The notes under the pieces were generated by a model. The model made no database searches, had not been told where the DNA came from, and worked only from the letters and a program-made list of their open reading frames with translations. Of a stretch of DNA of 64,000 bases, positions 1 through 7,793 are shown piece by piece. The position numbers and the translations under genes are program-made. Numbering within the stretch: position 1 is the first letter of the stretch; every line of letters starts with the position of its first letter. The stretch spans positions 16,783 to 80,782 of the forward strand of contig CAVYYK010000051.1 in NCBI GenBank assembly GCA_963772635.1. The letters are read 5' to 3'. This DNA comes from JAUXFS01 sp963772635. Its GTDB lineage: Bacteria > Pseudomonadota > Alphaproteobacteria > Rhodospirillales > Defluviicoccaceae.

Positions 1-1263
1 GCCCGCTCGATGAGCGCAGTCTCGGTCCGCGTCGCAGTCATTCCGGGACGAAACGTCATCGGCATCGAGCTGCCCAATCTCCGGCGCGAAGCGGTCTGCC
101 TCAAAGAGTTGCTCGCCTCCCAGGCATTCGAACGGTACGCGGGAAAACTTACATTGGCGCTCGGCAAGGATATCGGCGGCACGCCGGTTTTGGCCGACCT
201 CGCGCGGATGCCGCACCTGCTTATCGCCGGTACGACGGGATCGGGCAAGTCGGTGGGCATCAACGCCATGATCCTGTCATTGCTCTACCAACTGTCGCCT
301 GAGACTTGCAAGTTCATCCTGATCGACCCGAAGATGCTCGAGCTGTCGGTTTACGACGGCATCCCCCACCTCTTGTCGCCGGTGGTCACCGACCCCGGGA
401 AAGCGGTTGTCGCCCTGAAGTGGACCGTCCGCGAGATGGAGGAACGCTATCGGGCGATGTCGCAGCTCGGGGTGCGCAACATTGCCGGATACAACACCCG
501 GATCGCCGAGGCAAAGCGTAAGGAGGAAGCCCTTGTCCGTCGGGTGCAGACAGGCTTTTGCGAGGACGGGCAGCCCACATTCGAAGAGCAGCCGCTGAAC
601 CTGGAGCCGTTACCGCTTATCGTCGTGGTCGTCGATGAGATGGCGGACCTGATGCTTGTCGCCGGCAAGGACATCGAGGCGGCGGTGCAACGCCTCGCCC
701 AGATGGCCCGGGCGGCGGGCATTCACCTGATCATGGCGACTCAGCGTCCGTCGGTGGACGTCATCACCGGCACGATCAAGGCCAATTTCCCGACCCGGAT
801 GAGCTTTCACGTCACCTCGAAGATCGACAGTCGCACCATCCTTGGGGAACAGGGAGCCGAGCAGCTTCTCGGACAGGGCGATATGCTTTATATGGCCACC
901 GGCGGGCGGATCACCCGGGTCCATGGTCCGTTCGTCTCCGACGAAGAGGTCGAGGAAGTGGTGAGGTTCTTGAAGGCCCAAGGTGAGCCACGATACGTAC
1001 CGGCGGTCACCGAAGGTGACGACGACGGGCTGATCTCCTCCGACTTCGGCGGTGACGATGGACCGGGTGACGACCTATACGATGAAGCGGTCTCCGTGGT
1101 CGCCAACGAGGGAAAGGCCTCCACCAGCTATGTCCAACGGCGCCTTCAGATCGGTTACAACCGCGCGGCGCGTATCATCGAGCGAATGGAAGCGGAGGGT
1201 CTGGTCAGCAAGCCCGACCGCGTCGGTCGCCGTGAAGTACTGTTCGGTGAACGCGCCCAGTAA
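1..1263 (+). CDS. ftsK: DNA translocase FtsK, C-terminal part (cut by window start)
   Basis: FtsK is the septal DNA pump that clears chromosome ends and activates dimer resolution at dif. The frame is open back to base 1, so the membrane domain and linker lie outside and about 420 codons of the motor remain. Seen: a Walker A loop GTTGSGKS (nt 229-252), a hydrophobic Walker B strand ending in VVVDEMAD (nt ~620-645), the ATQRPSVDVITG segment typical of FtsK/SpoIIIE, an acidic linker (nt ~1015-1075), and a C-terminal winged-helix gamma domain (nt ~1075-1250) that in the family reads KOPS sequences. The ATG at 10 is an internal methionine, not the gene start. lolA follows with a short overlap. 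Confidence 0.97.
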   Translation, partial: ARSMSAVSVRVAVIPGRNVIGIELPNLRREAVCLKELLASQAFERYAGKLTLALGKDIGGTPVLADLARMPHLLIAGTTGSGKSVGINAMILSLLYQLSPETCKFILIDPKMLELSVYDGIPHLLSPVVTDPGKAVVALKWTVREMEERYRAMSQLGVRNIAGYNTRIAEAKRKEEALVRRVQTGFCEDGQPTFEEQPLNLEPLPLIVVVVDEMADLMLVAGKDIEAAVQRLAQMARAAGIHLIMATQRPSVDVITGTIKANFPTRMSFHVTSKIDSRTILGEQGAEQLLGQGDMLYMATGGRITRVHGPFVSDEEVEEVVRFLKAQGEPRYVPAVTEGDDDGLISSDFGGDDGPGDDLYDEAVSVVANEGKASTSYVQRRLQIGYNRAARIIERMEAEGLVSKPDRVGRREVLFGERAQ

Positions 1264-1954
1264 ACTTTCTCCCGGCGTCGGCGGGTCGGACGGCGTTCTT
1301 GTCCGAAATGCACGGCGCCTTATGTTCGCAGTGGTGACGGCGGCGTTTGTCGCCGCGCTGTCACCAACGGGAGCTGCCGCCGCCACGCCGGCGGCGATCG
1401 ACTTCGGTAATGCGGAACGCGCCGATCTGGCTCGCGTCGAGGCCTACCTGAACGGCGTGAAATCGATCCGCGCCCGCTTCATGCAAATTTCCTCGACCGG
1501 AGAGCTCGCCGAAGGCGATTTCTATCTGCTCCGGCCGGGAAAGATGCGCATCGAGTACCGGCCGCCGGTACCTGTCCTGATCGTCGCCGATGGCACGTGG
1601 CTGATCTATTATGACCGCGAGCTGGGACAGGTCAGCTATATTCCGCTGGACTCGACACCCGCGGGCATCCTGGTTGCTGACAAGATTTCACTGCTCGACG
1701 ATGCCGTGACGGTCACCGGCTTCGAGCGTGATTCCTCCACGGTGCGGGTCACCTTGGTTCGGACCGAGAGCCCCGAAGAGGGCAGTCTCACCCTCGTTTT
1801 CAACGATAAGCCGATGGCGCTCAAAAAATGGACCGTCGTCGACGCGCAGGGAATTGTGACCAACGTCTCGCTGGTCGACGCCAGCTACAACGTCCCTTTG
1901 GATCCGAACCTGTTCCGGTTCAAAAATCCCAAAATTTTTGATGAAAAGCCCTAA
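1247..1954 (+). CDS. lolA: outer-membrane lipoprotein carrier protein LolA
   Basis: Periplasmic chaperone that ferries lipoproteins from LolCDE to the outer membrane. I chose the GTG at 1247, overlapping ftsK by 17 nt, because it gives a signal peptide with a basic stretch (NARRL), a hydrophobic core and an A-rich cleavage region near residue 46. Starting at ATG 1322 would leave no positive charge. The mature part follows the LolA plan: an RARF-type segment near the N terminus, GDFYLLRPGKMRIEY, and the C-terminal pattern of alternating strands ending NLFRFKNPKIF. The 235-residue length is slightly long for the family because of the N-terminal extension. ftsK-lolA adjacency is common in Alphaproteobacteria. 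Confidence 0.92.
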   Translation: MNAPSKLSPGVGGSDGVLVRNARRLMFAVVTAAFVAALSPTGAAAATPAAIDFGNAERADLARVEAYLNGVKSIRARFMQISSTGELAEGDFYLLRPGKMRIEYRPPVPVLIVADGTWLIYYDRELGQVSYIPLDSTPAGILVADKISLLDDAVTVTGFERDSSTVRVTLVRTESPEEGSLTLVFNDKPMALKKWTVVDAQGIVTNVSLVDASYNVPLDPNLFRFKNPKIFDEKP

Positions 1955-2070
1955 CCGAACGAGTGCGACGAGATCATGATAGTTTCGTATGCGTTTTTTG
2001 CATATGAGGGTTGCGCTGGCTGCATTGGTCAAGTTAAGGTGGCCGAACCAACTAAAGGAAGTGGAACGTT

Positions 2071-2088
2071 CCATTCCATCTGGAATGG
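2071..2088. repeat. perfect 8-bp inverted repeat
   Basis: CCATTCCA, a 2-nt spacer, then TGGAATGG. It lies in the lolA 3' intergenic region, about 115 nt after the stop, upstream of the terminator. It may be an RNA hairpin or a protein-binding dyad. A second hairpin (GCTTCC / GGAAGC) lies at 2121-2137. Confidence 0.4.
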
Positions 2089-2140
2089 TCCGTCCCGGAT
2101 GGTTCCCCTGCCATCCGATTGCTTCCTCTAAGGAAGCTTA

Positions 2141-2179
2141 AAGCGTCCGGTTAACCCCCCTGGCCGGACGCTTTTTTTT
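2141..2179 (+). terminator. Rho-independent terminator after lolA
   Basis: Ten-base stem AAGCGTCCGG (2141-2150) / CCGGACGCTT (2164-2173), 13-nt loop, followed by a run of T to 2179. It lies between the convergent lolA (+) and response-regulator (-) genes, so it may stop transcription from both sides; the T run is best placed for the plus strand. Confidence 0.85.
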
Positions 2180-2206
2180 GTGCGGTTCGCAGCGAATGCG
2201 GGAAGC

Positions 2207-2896
2207 TCAGGGGATCAAGCGGTAACCACCGGCTTCGGTCACCAGAATACGGGCGCTGGAAGGATCCGGTTCGATCTTCTGGCGCAGGCGGTAAACGTGT
2301 GTTTCCAGCGTATGGGTGGTGACTCCGGCGTTGTAACCCCAAACCTCGTCCAGCAACACCTCCCGACTGATGACCCGGCTACCGGTACGATAGAGGTACT
2401 TCAGGATGGCCGCTTCCTTGTCGGTCAGGCGGATCTTCTTGTTGGTATCGTTGTTGAGCAGTAGCTTGGCGCTCGGCTGAAACGTATAGGGGCCGATGCC
2501 GAACACGGCGTCGTCGCTGCGTTCATGTTGGCGGATATGGGCGCGCAGCCGAGCCAGGAGAACCCCCAACCGAAACGGCTTGGTCACGTAGTCGTTGGCA
2601 CCGGAATCCAGTCCGAGAATGGTGTCGGCGTCGGTGTCCGCTCCGGTTAGCATGATGATCGGGGACTTGATGCCGTTTCGGCGCATCAACCGACAGACCT
2701 CGCGGCCATCCATGTCGGGCAAACCGATGTCGAGAATGATCACGTCGAAATGATCGGCCTTCGCCAGCTCCAGTGCTTTCGCTCCTGCGGCGGCGGTCAC
2801 CATGGCGAACTCCTCATGCAACTGAAGCTGCTCGGCGAGCATCTCTCGCAGTGCATCGTCGTCTTCAACAAGAAGAACGCGTTTGCCGATCGTCAC
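2207..2896 (-). CDS. OmpR/PhoB-family response regulator
   Basis: A 229-residue two-component response regulator. Receiver domain about 1-120: acidic pocket EDDD (11-14), phospho-acceptor Asp56 in the strand VIILD, and the conserved Lys in YVTKPF near residue 106. Winged-helix DNA-binding domain about 130-229, with the usual LTDKEAAILKYL and THTLETHVYRLRQKIEP segments. I chose GTG at 2896 (MTIGKRVLLVEDDD) because the receiver strand starts there; the open frame continues 38 codons upstream without family similarity. No histidine kinase is adjacent, so the partner is unknown. It is not CtrA: the N-terminal region and the context differ. Confidence 0.93.
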   Translation of the reverse strand: MTIGKRVLLVEDDDALREMLAEQLQLHEEFAMVTAAAGAKALELAKADHFDVIILDIGLPDMDGREVCRLMRRNGIKSPIIMLTGADTDADTILGLDSGANDYVTKPFRLGVLLARLRAHIRQHERSDDAVFGIGPYTFQPSAKLLLNNDTNKKIRLTDKEAAILKYLYRTGSRVISREVLLDEVWGYNAGVTTHTLETHVYRLRQKIEPDPSSARILVTEAGGYRLIP

Positions 2897-3027
2897 TTCC
2901 AACCCACTTCCGCAAGCGTCGACGTAACCGATACCGCCAACAATAATGGTGCTATCACAATATACAACGGCGATGGCACGAACAAAGCCTATCCTCGCGG
3001 CAAGATACAAAGCGCTTCCACCGCCGA

Positions 3028-4230
3028 ATGTTCGAGGGTATCGTCACTTTGGCCACGACAACGCCGGAGGCCCGCACCACCGTGACGAAACATCCTCACC
3101 TGATCCCCTTTCCCGCCACCCGCGAGCCCATATCGCTTCTGGCGGTGGATCGGGCCCTTTCCGATCTCCGAAGAGGCTGTCCGGTGGCGGTTCGGGGAAG
3201 CAACGGAACGGCCAGTCTGGTAGAGGCGGCGGAAGCGGTAACACCGCAAAGCCTCTCGACCATGGCGACAATAAGCCGGGCCGAACCGCTCCTCGCCATA
3301 TCCTCTCGACGCGCCGCGGTCCTCGGGCTCACGCCCGGCGGTTTCAAGGTAGTAACCGTCGCGGCCGAGGGCGGGTTGACCGCGGAGATGGTCCTTGACC
3401 TTTCCAATCCCCTGTCCGGACTGGCGGTGCCGCCGCCTTTTGCCCTTACCGTCAAAGAGGTTCCGGCGTTCGGCTGTGACAGCGCCGCGGTGCTGCTGGC
3501 CAAGACCGCCCGCCTGTTGCCGGCAGCGGTGACCGCGGCAATAAAGGATCCGGCGGCCGAGGATCTCGACGCATGGGCCGTTCGCCACGGGCTGTTGCTG
3601 GTCGATGCCGGCGACATGTTCCAGTACGAGCATACCGCGGCACGTACGCTACGCATCGTCAGCGAGGCCCGCGTTCCCCTGCTCGGTGCAGAAGATGCAC
3701 GAATCATCGCTTTTCGTCCCCTTGACGGTGGACTGGAGCACCTTGCGGTCATGCTCGGTAGTCCGAAACCCGAGGAACCAATATTGACCCGCCTGCATTC
3801 GGAATGCTTCACCGGTGACCTTCTCGGCAGTCTGCGGTGCGACTGCGGCGACCAGCTGCGCGGTGCGATCAGGGAAATCTCGTCGGCCGGAGGCGGGTTG
3901 TTGCTCTACCTCGCCCAGGAAGGACGGGGCATCGGCCTCGTCAACAAGCTGCGGGCCTACGAACTGCAGGATCGCGGCTTCGACACCATGGATGCCAACG
4001 AGCAACTGGGGTTCGACGCCGACGAGCGGGTCTATCTACCGGCGGCCCAGATGCTGCGCCAACTCGGCTTCGACCGCGTCTGTCTTCTCACCAACAATCC
4101 GGCCAAAGTTGCCGGTCTCGGCCGCTGCGGTATCACCGTGGAAGAGCGGGTACCCCACGCTTTTCCCTCCAACCAGCACAACGAGACCTATATCCGCACC
4201 AAGGTCGGACGCGGCGGCCACCTTTTCTAG
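3028..4230 (+). CDS. ribA: GTP cyclohydrolase II with RibB-like N-terminal domain
   Basis: First committed step of riboflavin synthesis, opening GTP to the diaminopyrimidine product. The C-terminal half (about residues 245-400) is a full GTP cyclohydrolase II, with zinc ligands Cys260, Cys271 and Cys273 (ECFTGD ... LRCDCGD), the QEGRGIGL loop and a LLTNNPAKVAGL segment. The N-terminal half resembles the DHBP synthase (RibB) fold but lacks its clear acidic catalytic cluster, as in many alphaproteobacterial RibA proteins, so DHBP synthase activity is doubtful. It is divergent from the response regulator across a 131-bp gap. Confidence 0.93.
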   Translation: MFEGIVTLATTTPEARTTVTKHPHLIPFPATREPISLLAVDRALSDLRRGCPVAVRGSNGTASLVEAAEAVTPQSLSTMATISRAEPLLAISSRRAAVLGLTPGGFKVVTVAAEGGLTAEMVLDLSNPLSGLAVPPPFALTVKEVPAFGCDSAAVLLAKTARLLPAAVTAAIKDPAAEDLDAWAVRHGLLLVDAGDMFQYEHTAARTLRIVSEARVPLLGAEDARIIAFRPLDGGLEHLAVMLGSPKPEEPILTRLHSECFTGDLLGSLRCDCGDQLRGAIREISSAGGGLLLYLAQEGRGIGLVNKLRAYELQDRGFDTMDANEQLGFDADERVYLPAAQMLRQLGFDRVCLLTNNPAKVAGLGRCGITVEERVPHAFPSNQHNETYIRTKVGRGGHLF

Positions 4231-4233
4231 ATC

Positions 4234-4253
4234 AGCGGGGTCGAAGCCCCGCT
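4234..4253 (+). terminator. possible hairpin terminator after ribA
   Basis: Seven-base stem AGCGGGG / CCCCGCT with a 6-nt loop, starting 3 nt after the ribA stop. There is no T run directly behind it, so it could be an RNA-stabilising 3' hairpin rather than an intrinsic terminator. Confidence 0.4.
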
Positions 4254-4406
4254 CCGACCCGGCAATATCTTCCCGGCGGTGACGCTTTTTCCTTCCCACC
4301 ACAGCAGTTTTCTTAGAAATCGGGCACGAATTCAGTGGGTTAAGAGTTGGCGGCCATAGGCACGCCGATTGCATGAGCTCCACCGGGAATCGAAACAGAT
4401 GCGATT

Positions 4407-4943
4407 ATGGAAACACTTGCAACAGCGCCGCCAAATCCACTTCGTCATGTAGACGCCGGGCCTGTCTCCGACACCGACCATTACGTATTCGAGGCGTTCG
4501 GCGAGGACGGTCCCACGTTTTTCGACATCCTCGACATCATCAATCCGCTGCAGCACATCCCCATCATCTCCACTTTGTACCGCGCCGTCACCGGCGACGA
4601 GATCGATCCGGTGCCGCGCATCGCCGGCGGTGCTTTGTTCGGCGGTCTCATCGGCGCCGTCTCCTCACTGGTCGATGTCGTTATCGAAGAACTGACCGGG
4701 AGCGATATCGGAGAACATGTGCTCGCGCTGTTCGAGGGCGAGGGCGAGGCAGTTGCGGAACCGGATTTACCCGCCGCCGGGGGCGAGCGTGGGCCGCTTT
4801 CGGCTGTCGCAGCCGCCGAACTCTATCGTTCACCGGTCACCGCCTACATCGAGGTCTCGGAGTGGGCTCGAGGCGAAGCGGCGTTCATGACGGCGGCGGC
4901 CAACATCGGCCCGGTCCGCCCGACCGTCGATATTCGCGTCTGA
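4407..4943 (+). CDS. conserved hypothetical protein with one membrane-proximal segment
   Basis: A 178-residue protein of unknown function. The best-conserved looking part is residues ~40-95, with INPLQHIPIISTLYR and a glycine-rich hydrophobic stretch (GGALFGGLIGAVSSLVD) that could insert into or lie on a membrane. The rest is acidic and rich in Ala/Glu. I recall similar small proteins next to ribA or L,D-transpeptidase genes in Rhodospirillales, but cannot name a function. It sits 50 nt upstream of the L,D-transpeptidase gene and may share its transcript. Confidence 0.75.
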   Translation: METLATAPPNPLRHVDAGPVSDTDHYVFEAFGEDGPTFFDILDIINPLQHIPIISTLYRAVTGDEIDPVPRIAGGALFGGLIGAVSSLVDVVIEELTGSDIGEHVLALFEGEGEAVAEPDLPAAGGERGPLSAVAAAELYRSPVTAYIEVSEWARGEAAFMTAAANIGPVRPTVDIRV

Positions 4944-4993
4944 GCGACGATCGTCGCTGGGCCGGCGCGGTGACCCCGCCCTATAATCGGGTC

Positions 4994-5500
4994 ATGAATA
5001 TTGTCGTTTCGCCGCGGGGAGTCTTGTGTTGGGCGGGAACGGAGGTGCGTTGTGCCCTCGGCCGAAGTGGGGTCGGTGTGGCAAAAAGGGAAGGGGACGG
5101 GATGACGCCCGCGGGAGCGTTTCGGCTGCGCCAGGTGATGTACCGCCCCGACCGGCTGCAAGCGCCCGAAACGGGCCTTTCGGTGCATGCGATCGATCCT
5201 TCGGACGGCTGGTGCGACGACCCCCGGGATCCCCGCTACAACCAGCTGATTCGGTTGCCTTGCAACGCCGGTCACGAGCGTTTGTGGCGGGACGACGGGC
5301 TTTACGATCTGCTGGTCGTCATCGGCTACAACGACGATCCGGTCGGAGCCGGTCTCGGCAGCGCCATCTTCCTGCACGTGGCCAAGGCCGGCTACGGTCC
5401 CACCGAGGGCTGTGTTGCCCTGGCCTTGCCGGATCTAATCGCTTTGCTGCGGGCCTGCCGCCCCGGCGATCGCATCGTGATCGGTGCCGGGTCGCCTTGA
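4994..5500 (+). CDS. L,D-transpeptidase (YkuD-fold) family protein
   Basis: A 168-residue L,D-transpeptidase-type domain, the fold that makes 3-3 peptidoglycan cross-links or attaches proteins to peptidoglycan. Seen: His128 in FLHVAKAGYGP and Cys140 in TEGCVAL, in the usual His-x(11)-Cys spacing, and an N-terminal strand MNIVVSPRG. I chose ATG 4994; the open frame runs further upstream but with shadow-type composition. There is no signal peptide at this start, which is normal for this compact alphaproteobacterial subfamily but leaves the export route unclear. Confidence 0.88.
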   Translation: MNIVVSPRGVLCWAGTEVRCALGRSGVGVAKREGDGMTPAGAFRLRQVMYRPDRLQAPETGLSVHAIDPSDGWCDDPRDPRYNQLIRLPCNAGHERLWRDDGLYDLLVVIGYNDDPVGAGLGSAIFLHVAKAGYGPTEGCVALALPDLIALLRACRPGDRIVIGAGSP

Positions 5501-5511
5501 AGAAACCGTGA

Positions 5512-6210
5512 CTACTGTCGCGCCGGCGGCCGCGGGCCGAATATGGCGGTGCCGACGCGAACGAACGTCGCCCCAAAGCGAACGGCGATCGTGTAGTCCG
5601 AGGTCATGCCCATGCTGAGTTCGTCGAGTCCGTTGCGCCGGGCGATTTCACGCAGCAGGGCGAAATGAAGCGAAGGCTCCTCGTCGACCGGTGGAATACA
5701 CATCAGGCCTTTGACAGGAAGAAGGAAATCTTCGATGCAGGCTCGGACAAAGGCGTCCGCTTCGCCGGGCAGTACGCCGTGCTTCTGCTCCTCTTCCCCG
5801 GTGTTGACCTGTATGAACACGTCGGGACGACGCCCTTCCTTATCCATTGCCTGGGCGAGCGCGCCGGCCAGCTTCGGGCGGTCGATGGTTTCGATGACAT
5901 CGAACAGCCGTACCGCATGGCGGGCCTTGTTGCTTTGCAGCGGACCGATCAGGTGCAGACGGGCATCGGGGCAACCGGCCCTCAGGCCGGGCCACTTGCC
6001 CTCCGCTTCCTGGACGCGGTTCTCCCCGAATATGCGTTGGCCCGCCTCGAGAGCCGGGCGTATCCTCTCGGCGGATTGGGTCTTGGCGACGGCAACCAGG
6101 GTAACCGAGTCGGCGGGACGGCCGGCAGCCTCGGCCGCGGCCGCGATCTCCGCTTTGACGGTCGCCAGATTGGCGGCTACGTCCGGTTGTTCGGTCTCTC
6201 GGGCTGCCAT
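5512..6210 (-). CDS. yggS: YggS family pyridoxal phosphate homeostasis protein
   Basis: PLP-binding TIM-barrel protein (PLPBP/PROSC) that buffers PLP and B6 vitamers; no catalysis is established. The 232 residues match the usual length. Seen: the PLP Lys43 in LVAVAKTQ, GENRVQEAEGKW, HLIGPLQSNKAR, IQVNTGEEEQKHG, and the C-terminal SMGMTSDYTIAVRFGAT and VRVGTAIFG loops that bind the phosphate. It converges with the L,D-transpeptidase gene (11-nt gap) and is divergent from the ThiE-like gene (38-nt gap), so their promoters overlap. Confidence 0.95.
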   Translation of the reverse strand: MAARETEQPDVAANLATVKAEIAAAAEAAGRPADSVTLVAVAKTQSAERIRPALEAGQRIFGENRVQEAEGKWPGLRAGCPDARLHLIGPLQSNKARHAVRLFDVIETIDRPKLAGALAQAMDKEGRRPDVFIQVNTGEEEQKHGVLPGEADAFVRACIEDFLLPVKGLMCIPPVDEEPSLHFALLREIARRNGLDELSMGMTSDYTIAVRFGATFVRVGTAIFGPRPPARQ

Positions 6211-6248
6211 CTTCGAATTGCAATGCCATCGGAGGAGGGGCTGAAACG

Positions 6249-6873
6249 GTGCAGAGCCTAGCAGACCTGGCGCGACGGCTCAAACCGCCCGATGAAAACA
6301 CGGCTCTGCCGTCGTTGATCCTGATGACCGATTCCCGGCGGCTGGCAGAGCCGGAACCCTTGGTTTCCCGGCTGCCCCGGGGCAGCGCCGTGATCCTCCG
6401 TCACTACGACGATCCCGAGCGGGCGGCCCTGGCCTATCGCCTTTCGGGGCTGTGCCGTCGGTTCGGAATACGGCTTCTCATCGCCGGCGATGGCCGGTTG
6501 GCAGCGACGGTCTCCGCCGGTGGACTGCACCTGCCGGAAGCGTTGATCGCCCACGCCCCACGGACCTGGCGGCTGTGGCGGCGACCCGGCTGGCTGGTCA
6601 CCGCAGCGGCCCATTCACCGGCGGCGATGATCGGCGCCGCCCGCGCCGGCGCCGACGCCGTTCTGCTGTCGCCGGTGTTTCCGACCGAGAGCCATCCCGG
6701 CGCGAGGGTGCTGGGCTCTTTGCTTTTCGCTCGCTGGGCGAGCCGAAGCCCGTTGCCGGTGTACGCCCTCGGCGGGATCTCGGCGGTCACCATCGGGCGT
6801 ATCGTCGGCAGCGGCGCCGTCGGCGTGGCCACCGTCGGCGGTCTCCGCGAGCCGGCGAAAGAGCACTGCCTAG
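6249..6873 (+). CDS. thiamine-phosphate-synthase-like protein, 3' end uncertain
   Basis: ThiE-fold (TIM-barrel) protein, possibly linked to thiamine phosphate synthesis. GTG start at 6249 with GGAGGAGGGG just upstream. Seen: LILMTDSRR at the N terminus, a pyrophosphate-site-like SAVILRHYDD, LAATVSAGGLHLPE, GADAVLLSPVFPTESHPG, and a phosphate loop ALGGIS ... GSGAVGVATVGG. The barrel is complete by about residue 205, yet the frame has no stop there and runs on to 7451 through the antisense sulfotransferase. A one-base shift would use the TAG at 6871-6873, the end I give. Substrate residues of true ThiE are only partly present, so this may be a ThiE paralogue. Confidence 0.65.
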
Positions 6874-7793
6874 CCCTGATCCTCCTCGATCCGGTATCCG
6901 AAGACGTCGACGAAAGGCCGGAGCAGGGGCAGCACGTCGTCCATCTGTTCGCGGTAGTTCCGCCAACGGCCCACGGATCGTGCGTAGATCGGCTGAACCA
7001 CTTGGTGGTAGCTGGGCGTAGCGATCGCCCGGGACTTGGCGCGCTCGGCATAGGTCAACACCGAATCGTCCCACGGCAACTCGAGAAACGCGAGAATCCT
7101 TCGGGTCTCGGCCTCGAAATCGGTGACCAGGTCTTCGTAACGGGTGGTCAGGACTTCGAGCGGCAACACCTCCGCATACCGACGCCAAAGCCCCATCACC
7201 GAGGCATAGAAACGAGCCGTGTCGGCGAGGTCTCCGAAATGGACCATCGCGGCGTTGGGTTTGAACGCCTGCATGAAACCGCTCAGCACCACATCGCACG
7301 GATGACGCAGGGCGAGCAGAATCCTGGCCCGCGGGAACAAACGATGGATCAGCCCCACCTCGATGGTGTTCAAGGGCATCTTGTCGACCAGAATCCCCTG
7401 CGGCACTCCACCCATGAAACGGGCGACCTCGGCAAAATAGACCCGGCGTAGCTTCACCGTGTCTTCCGCAGTGAGGGAGGCGAGAGCGTCGGGATATCCA
7501 CCGGGTAGCCTCTCGACCGCCTGCTTGACGATATCGATGGCGGGCTTTTCCTCCATGGTGTGAAGGGCGGGATGGGCGTCGAGAATCTGATCGAGCAGCG
7601 TCGTTCCGGACCGCGGGAACCCGATCAGGAACACCGGCGTTGATGCCTCGTTCGCAACCGAAGGCGTCCACGTATTCACCCAGTCCGGAGTAAACCGGCT
7701 CCGCAGCTGCTTGATCAGGCGAGGATAGGCCTCCCGGTCGACGCGCCGCGCGTGGAGGCTTCGGGCGTTCAAACGATTGGCGTCGGCGTACAC
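6870..7793 (-). CDS. sulfotransferase domain, C-terminal part of a frameshifted TPR-sulfotransferase
   Basis: PAPS-dependent sulfotransferase domain. Seen: the 5'-phosphosulfate loop IGFPRSGTTLLDQIL (residues ~57-71 of this frame), the 3'-phosphate motif LALRHPCDVVLSGFMQ, and late YEDLVTDF and SVGRWRNYREQ segments. Upstream in the other minus-strand frames the TPR array continues (see the 7769-8776 entry). Reading frame +1 near 7879 and again near 7821 joins them into one TPR-sulfotransferase of about 630 residues, a common architecture in Alphaproteobacteria. Its ATG (7793) is therefore probably internal. The acceptor substrate is unknown; the neighbouring glycosyltransferase suggests a surface glycan or protein. 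Confidence 0.85.
   Translation of the reverse strand: MYADANRLNARSLHARRVDREAYPRLIKQLRSRFTPDWVNTWTPSVANEASTPVFLIGFPRSGTTLLDQILDAHPALHTMEEKPAIDIVKQAVERLPGGYPDALASLTAEDTVKLRRVYFAEVARFMGGVPQGILVDKMPLNTIEVGLIHRLFPRARILLALRHPCDVVLSGFMQAFKPNAAMVHFGDLADTARFYASVMGLWRRYAEVLPLEVLTTRYEDLVTDFEAETRRILAFLELPWDDSVLTYAERAKSRAIATPSYHQVVQPIYARSVGRWRNYREQMDDVLPLLRPFVDVFGYRIEEDQG

Noticed and set aside
3028..3700. N-terminal half of RibA as an active DHBP synthase
   Set aside because: The acidic catalytic cluster of RibB is not visible; this degenerate domain is common in alphaproteobacterial RibA.
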